DNA of 64,000 nucleotides from Irineochytrium annulatum (Eukaryota; Chytridiomycota; Chytridiomycetes; Chytridiales; Chytridiaceae): assembly GCA_027600665.1 (NCBI GenBank), contig JADGJL010000002.1, positions 283,631 through 347,630 of the forward strand. Reading direction: 5' to 3'. The notes under the pieces were generated by a model. That model searched no databases. It saw nothing but the letters and a program-made list of their open reading frames with translations, and was not told the origin of the DNA. This document shows, piece by piece, positions 62,908 to 64,000 of the stretch; the first letter of the stretch is position 1, and every line of letters starts with the position of its first letter. The translations under genes and the position numbers were made by a program.

Positions 62908-63843
62908 ATGAACATGACAAATAGTGCAGCATTGAAACCAAGTCGTGTCGTGATTGTAGGCATGGGTGCGGTGGGAACAACAACGGGATACACGCTAATG
63001 TTGAGACAGCGTTCGTCCGAGTTGGTATTTGTGGATGTGAATCATGATAAGGCAACCGGCGAAATGCTGGATATGAACCACGGTCTTCCGTTTACGGGAG
63101 GCGTGAAAGTATGGGCTGGCGATTATTCCGACTGCAAAGATGCAGATATCATTATTATTACAGCAGGTGCCTCCCAGAAACCAGGCGAAACCCGGATTGA
63201 TCTGCTGAAGAAAAATGCAAGCATTTTCAAAGAAATTATTGAGCGTATTACTGAAGTGAATTCTCATGGTATTTTGTTAATTGCAACGAATCCTGTAGAT
63301 ATTTTGTCCTATACTTCATGGAAACAAAGCGGATGGCCTGCTTCCCGTGTCATCGGTTCAGGCACATTGCTCGATAGCGCACGTTTCCGTTACCTCATTG
63401 GTAAGAATAAAGGGATCGACCCACGTAGTATTCACGCCCACATTATTGGTGAGCATGGTGATTCCGAAGTACCGGTATGGAGCCTGGCTAACGTTGCAGG
63501 AACAGATCTGGAATTGGATGAAGAAACACAGCAGGATATCTTCGACCGTACCAAAAATGCAGCGTATGAGATTATTAATGCCAAAGGGGCCACTTCCTAT
63601 GCAATCGCCCTTGCTCTGGACCGCATTGTAGCTGCAATTCTCGGCAACGAAGGCTCCGTTCTGAACGTGTCCACGTTGCTTGAAGATTACAATGGCGTAT
63701 CTGATGTATATCTGGGCGTTCCATGTGTTGTTGATCGCAACGGTGTGCGCGAGATCCTTCCTCTTCCGTTGAATGAAACCGAGAAAGTGGCTTTTCAGGC
63801 TTCTGCTAACAAATTAAAAGAACAGATCGCTGGCTTGGAATAA
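62908..63843 (+). CDS. ldh: L-lactate dehydrogenase
   Basis: 311 aa. NAD site RVVIVGMGAVGTTTGYTLML, the Asp of VFVDVNHDKA, the catalytic loop ITAGASQKPGETRIDLL (Arg for substrate), LIATNPVDIL, and the active-site HIIGEHGDSEVPVWS with the catalytic His near residue 175. The GQKPGETR-like loop favours lactate over malate. It regenerates NAD from pyruvate in fermentation. The ATG at 62908 has AAAGGAG 5 nt upstream; another ATG two codons on is also possible. Followed by a strong terminator. Confidence 0.94.
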   Translation: MNMTNSAALKPSRVVIVGMGAVGTTTGYTLMLRQRSSELVFVDVNHDKATGEMLDMNHGLPFTGGVKVWAGDYSDCKDADIIIITAGASQKPGETRIDLLKKNASIFKEIIERITEVNSHGILLIATNPVDILSYTSWKQSGWPASRVIGSGTLLDSARFRYLIGKNKGIDPRSIHAHIIGEHGDSEVPVWSLANVAGTDLELDEETQQDIFDRTKNAAYEIINAKGATSYAIALALDRIVAAILGNEGSVLNVSTLLEDYNGVSDVYLGVPCVVDRNGVREILPLPLNETEKVAFQASANKLKEQIAGLE

Positions 63844-63915
63844 TCCGACTGCTTATCATTCATGTCGTGAACGATTAAGCACGTTAACCGTTGTGATTTA
63901 ACATATCTGTCATAC

Positions 63916-63968
63916 CCAAAGGAACCATTGGAGTCTTCCAGAGAGAAGCTTCAGATGGTTCCCTTTGG
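63916..63968 (+). terminator. Terminator of ldh
   Basis: CCAAAGGAACCAT / ATGGTTCCCTTTGG arms (one bulge), followed by TTTGTTTTTG; about 75 bp after the ldh stop. Confidence 0.85.
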
Positions 63969-64000
63969 TTTGTTTTTGATTATAACTATGATTGTGAATG

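Overview
The window looks like chromosomal DNA of a spore-forming, Gram-positive Bacillota, most probably a Paenibacillus. The basis is strong AGGAGG-type ribosome binding sites, frequent TTG/GTG starts, a cwlJ-gerQ spore germination pair, a collagen-like exosporium-type protein, a modular GH26 mannanase with CBM35, X2 and CBM3 modules, and a Bacillus-type puc purine catabolism cluster. The species is inference. I see no rRNA, tRNA, CRISPR array, prophage or transposase gene.

Layout. 1-6.9 kb: a partial Gfo/Idh/MocA dehydrogenase, a coupled adaA/radical-SAM DNA-repair pair, and a minus-strand lacI-Gfo-ThuA-Gfo operon with a 16-bp palindromic operator at its promoter. 7-13 kb: glpX, a divergent paiA-like acetyltransferase/yczE pair around twin dyads, and the secreted mannanase with a cre-like site. 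13.2-30.2 kb: a minus-strand purine-to-ureide cluster (pucR, pucL-pucM-pucH-pucF-pucG, a GGT-like Ntn hydrolase, an amidohydrolase, pucA-pucB, then pucC-pucD-pucE from its own promoter). It covers hypoxanthine/xanthine oxidation to urate, allantoin, allantoate and on through the PucG transamination. The GGT-like gene overlapping pucG may act on the oxalurate/oxamate branch. 30.6-37.5 kb: a hybrid sensor kinase, fumC, an aldose epimerase, a metallo-beta-lactamase-fold protein and a small acidic protein. 37.8-46.2 kb: tandem M29 aminopeptidases, an ECF sigma/anti-sigma pair, a CNNM-type transporter behind an odd amber-interrupted start, and an ECF sigma fused to DUF1835. 46.4-52.2 kb: gerQ, cwlJ, a secreted double-barrel protein, an SDR, a DUF2500 protein and the collagen-like protein. 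52.5-58.6 kb: a minus-strand run of small modifying enzymes (C39-like protease, GNAT, kinase, methyltransferase, two Nudix, APH, serine hydrolase) followed by a methyltransferase relic. 59.2-64 kb: DUF3231, a second MBL protein, a small Cys-rich protein behind an FNR/Rex-type dyad, a lipoprotein and L-lactate dehydrogenase.

Across the window runs an unannotated dispersed repeat of about 190 bp with inverted ends and a central hairpin (two full copies near 0.7 and 30.5 kb, two half copies near 2.4 and 20.8 kb). Three of the four copies sit directly at stop codons. I consider this MITE-like family, the amber leader of the CNNM gene, the sigma-DUF1835 fusion and the GGT-like member of the puc cluster the best leads. 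No clearly new defence or biosynthetic system was found.
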